Below, in pieces: positions 62,194 to 64,000 of a stretch of DNA of 64,000 nucleotides. The notes beneath the pieces are model-generated. The model did no database searches, was not told the DNA's origin, and saw only the letters and a list, made by a program, of their open reading frames with translations. The position numbers were made by a program, and so were the translations under genes. The first letter of the stretch is position 1. Every line of letters starts with the position of its first letter. The stretch is from positions 124,001-188,000 of the forward strand of contig OZ251229.1 in NCBI GenBank assembly GCA_965240325.2. Reading direction: 5' to 3'. The DNA comes from Rebecca billardiae RCC1528 (lineage: Eukaryota > Haptophyta).

Positions 62194-64000
62194 GCGGGTC
62201 GTCGACGAGTCGTGAGTCCCGGAGTCGGACGAGAGTGGCGGGCCGCCGCGCGGCGAGAGTGGCGGCCGCCCGCGGAGTGAGTTAAGTAGACTACGGGCAG
62301 CGGAGTACTGAGTGAGCGGCCCTGTGGCTTATGGCCGCTGGGGCCTGGGGCTAGGCGGCGCGGCCTAGGGCGGTGGCCCGGCCCCGGGCCCGGCGGCCCG
62401 CCGGCCGGCCGCGTGAGGCGCCACTCACACTGGCACTGGCCTGACAGTACTACGTCGTCGATCATCACGCTATACTGTATGCGCTGAAATAAGTGAGACT
62501 GACAGCTATGATATATGCCATATCGATGATCGACTGCGCGGGCCCCAGCCGCCAGCGAGTCACAACTGTCACAAGGTCGAGTGGCGTAGTGCGTTCCGGA
62601 GACTGGAGTGAGCTGTGAGGCGCGGGATCGAGTCCAGACTCCAGAGTTAGTAGTTACTCGAGAGTCGAGTGAGTTAAGACCGAGTAGTCTGAGATTGAGT
62701 CATTCGCGGACTGACCGCCGACCCGGCGACTGATGGCGATGACTGACGATGAATCGTAGTAGTAGGACTTCACTGTAGCCAGTGATGGCCCGCGGTGCAG
62801 GGCGGAGCGCGCAGCGTGGAGCCCGCTCCGTGGGCCCTAACCACGTTTCAAAAAGATCTTTGATCAAGAAAAAAGGGACGGGGGACGATTTTCATGGCTG
62901 GAGGAGACCGAGTTTCGAATTTTGAGACCCTCTCTAACACGCATCACGGCCGAAAAAGGTCGCGCCCACGACAAGTTCATAGTAAAGCGTGGAGTGACGC
63001 CCGTCCAAAAAACGTCACGCCCTTTAGGATCCCTAACGTAACGAACCGTTACAAGCGATTTTTCCCGGCCAATGAGATTGCAGCAAGGTCCAAGGAGCGA
63101 TGACGTATCTAGATAGAGATTGCCGCGAACCGATGTGACCATGTACGTCCCTTGAATCAGTTGAATCAACTATTCAATCGCGCCGCGTGTCTGTATCACG
63201 GGAGCCAACAGGGCAAGGGTCAGTAGCCGATGCGCCAACTTCGGCGTATCTCAATACGATCTGACACGAGTCTGGACCGGACGGCTGCCCAGCAAAGCCA
63301 AACCTTGGTTGCTGCGCACTCTCCGCGAGAGCCGCCGGGGCGAGCCGCACGAGCGACCGACGGGTGAGGTGACGGCGATGGGCAGGTGCGCGCGGCGAGT
63401 TGCGCCTGGAGCGCGCGGCTGTGGCGGGTCCCGACTGCCGTCGACATCGCGTTCGTGCCCCCGCTCACTCCGCGCGCCCCCGCCGCCCCGTGTCGATGCC
63501 TGCGCGCGGCCGCGCGCGTCGCCCGGGGCGCCCCGGCCGCGCCGCGGCAGCCGCCCTGTTACCTGTATTCGGGCTCTCGCAAGCTCAGGGGCAGCGGCGC
63601 CTGATGCCGGACTGATCGATCTCTGAGTCTTCGACTTCACCACGCGCCGCCCTTGCCATGCCTTTCCGGGGAGCGCCGACGATCCGAGTCCATCGTCGAC
63701 GGTCGACTCTGAGCGAGGGCTACGCCTCGGAACTGAACGGTACTCTACGAGGAGGACGAGCTGCGCGGGCGACGGTGGTGCGTGCCGTCCCCAGAGCTGG
63801 CTGTGCCTCTGCAACGCGTGCCGAGCCTGATCGAGGTGTGTCAGCCCGTGCACGCGCGGCGTGCGCGAACGATCCGTGCCTGCGGTGCCCTCGAACCTCG
63901 GCACTGCGTGCTCCCTCGGGCTGTCAGCTCCGCGTGGCCTGGCGTGCACGTAGAGTTGCGCTCATGCGTCGATCACGCCTCGCGCCCGCCTGTCGGCCGT
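62194..64000. other. Intergenic to window end, ~1.8 kb
   Basis: 62200-62770 is rich in GAGTGAGT/GAGTC-like short repeats. 62850-63170 is AT-richer than the surroundings and carries an open minus-strand frame I cannot identify. From 63290 to the end it is GC-rich with several open frames, none with a recognisable domain; a gene beginning beyond the window may reach in. Confidence 0.45.

Noticed and set aside
62620-62645. GGGATCGAGTCC B-box-like sequence
   Set aside because: No cloverleaf can be drawn around it.

Overview
The window reads as GC-rich nuclear DNA of a eukaryotic microalga. Intron-containing genes, complete phase-consistent splicing of GT-AG and a few GC-AG introns of about 100-220 bp, alternating (GC)n tracts inside introns, a Ty1/copia retrotransposon, a LINE remnant and a CDK all exclude a prokaryote. 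A bacterial-type RNase M5 with an ER-type signal peptide suggests a complex (secondary) plastid. A haptophyte or GC-rich ochrophyte fits best; this lineage call is inference, not proven by any marker here.

Layout. 1-10 kb: three near-identical paralogues of a six-TM protein with a cytosolic TIR-like domain, one on the minus strand (488-2809) and two in direct tandem on the plus strand (4845-7145, 7686-10022). 10-25 kb: repeat-rich; it holds a complete, apparently young copia element (11415-18090, identical 327-bp LTRs, 5-bp target duplication, intact 1918-codon polyprotein), a six-exon CDK (20482-22361, minus), and a 5'-truncated LINE ORF with an OTU-like protease end followed by a 25-bp minisatellite. 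25-34 kb: AIG1/FAR-17a-like membrane protein, ARM-repeat cytosolic carboxypeptidase, mitochondrial ribosomal protein mL49, an unrecognised organelle-targeted three-repeat coiled-coil protein, and a Sec14/CRAL-TRIO protein. 35-47 kb: divergent RNase M5 / J-SH3-zinc-ribbon pair, then a divergent MFS transporter / giant patatin phospholipase (NTE-like) pair. 49-54 kb: a five-exon gene that reads through from a nucleoside hydrolase into a multi-TM segment and the same TIR-like domain as the 1-10 kb family. 55-58.7 kb: a divergent TLC-domain / membrane-LRR pair. 60-62 kb: an aquaglyceroporin fused in frame to a nu-class (Ure2/YfcG-like) glutathione transferase.

Main points of interest. (1) The nucleoside hydrolase-TM-TIR-like fusion joins two families that both act on N-glycosidic bonds, and three sister TM-TIR-like genes lie 40 kb away; together they may be a membrane-anchored nucleotide/NAD-linked signalling system. 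(2) The aquaglyceroporin-GST fusion suggests import or export of a small solute coupled to glutathione chemistry. Both fusions are supported by continuous open exons spanning the domain junctions, but need transcript evidence. Much of the rest is intergenic DNA with simple repeats in which I see no gene.
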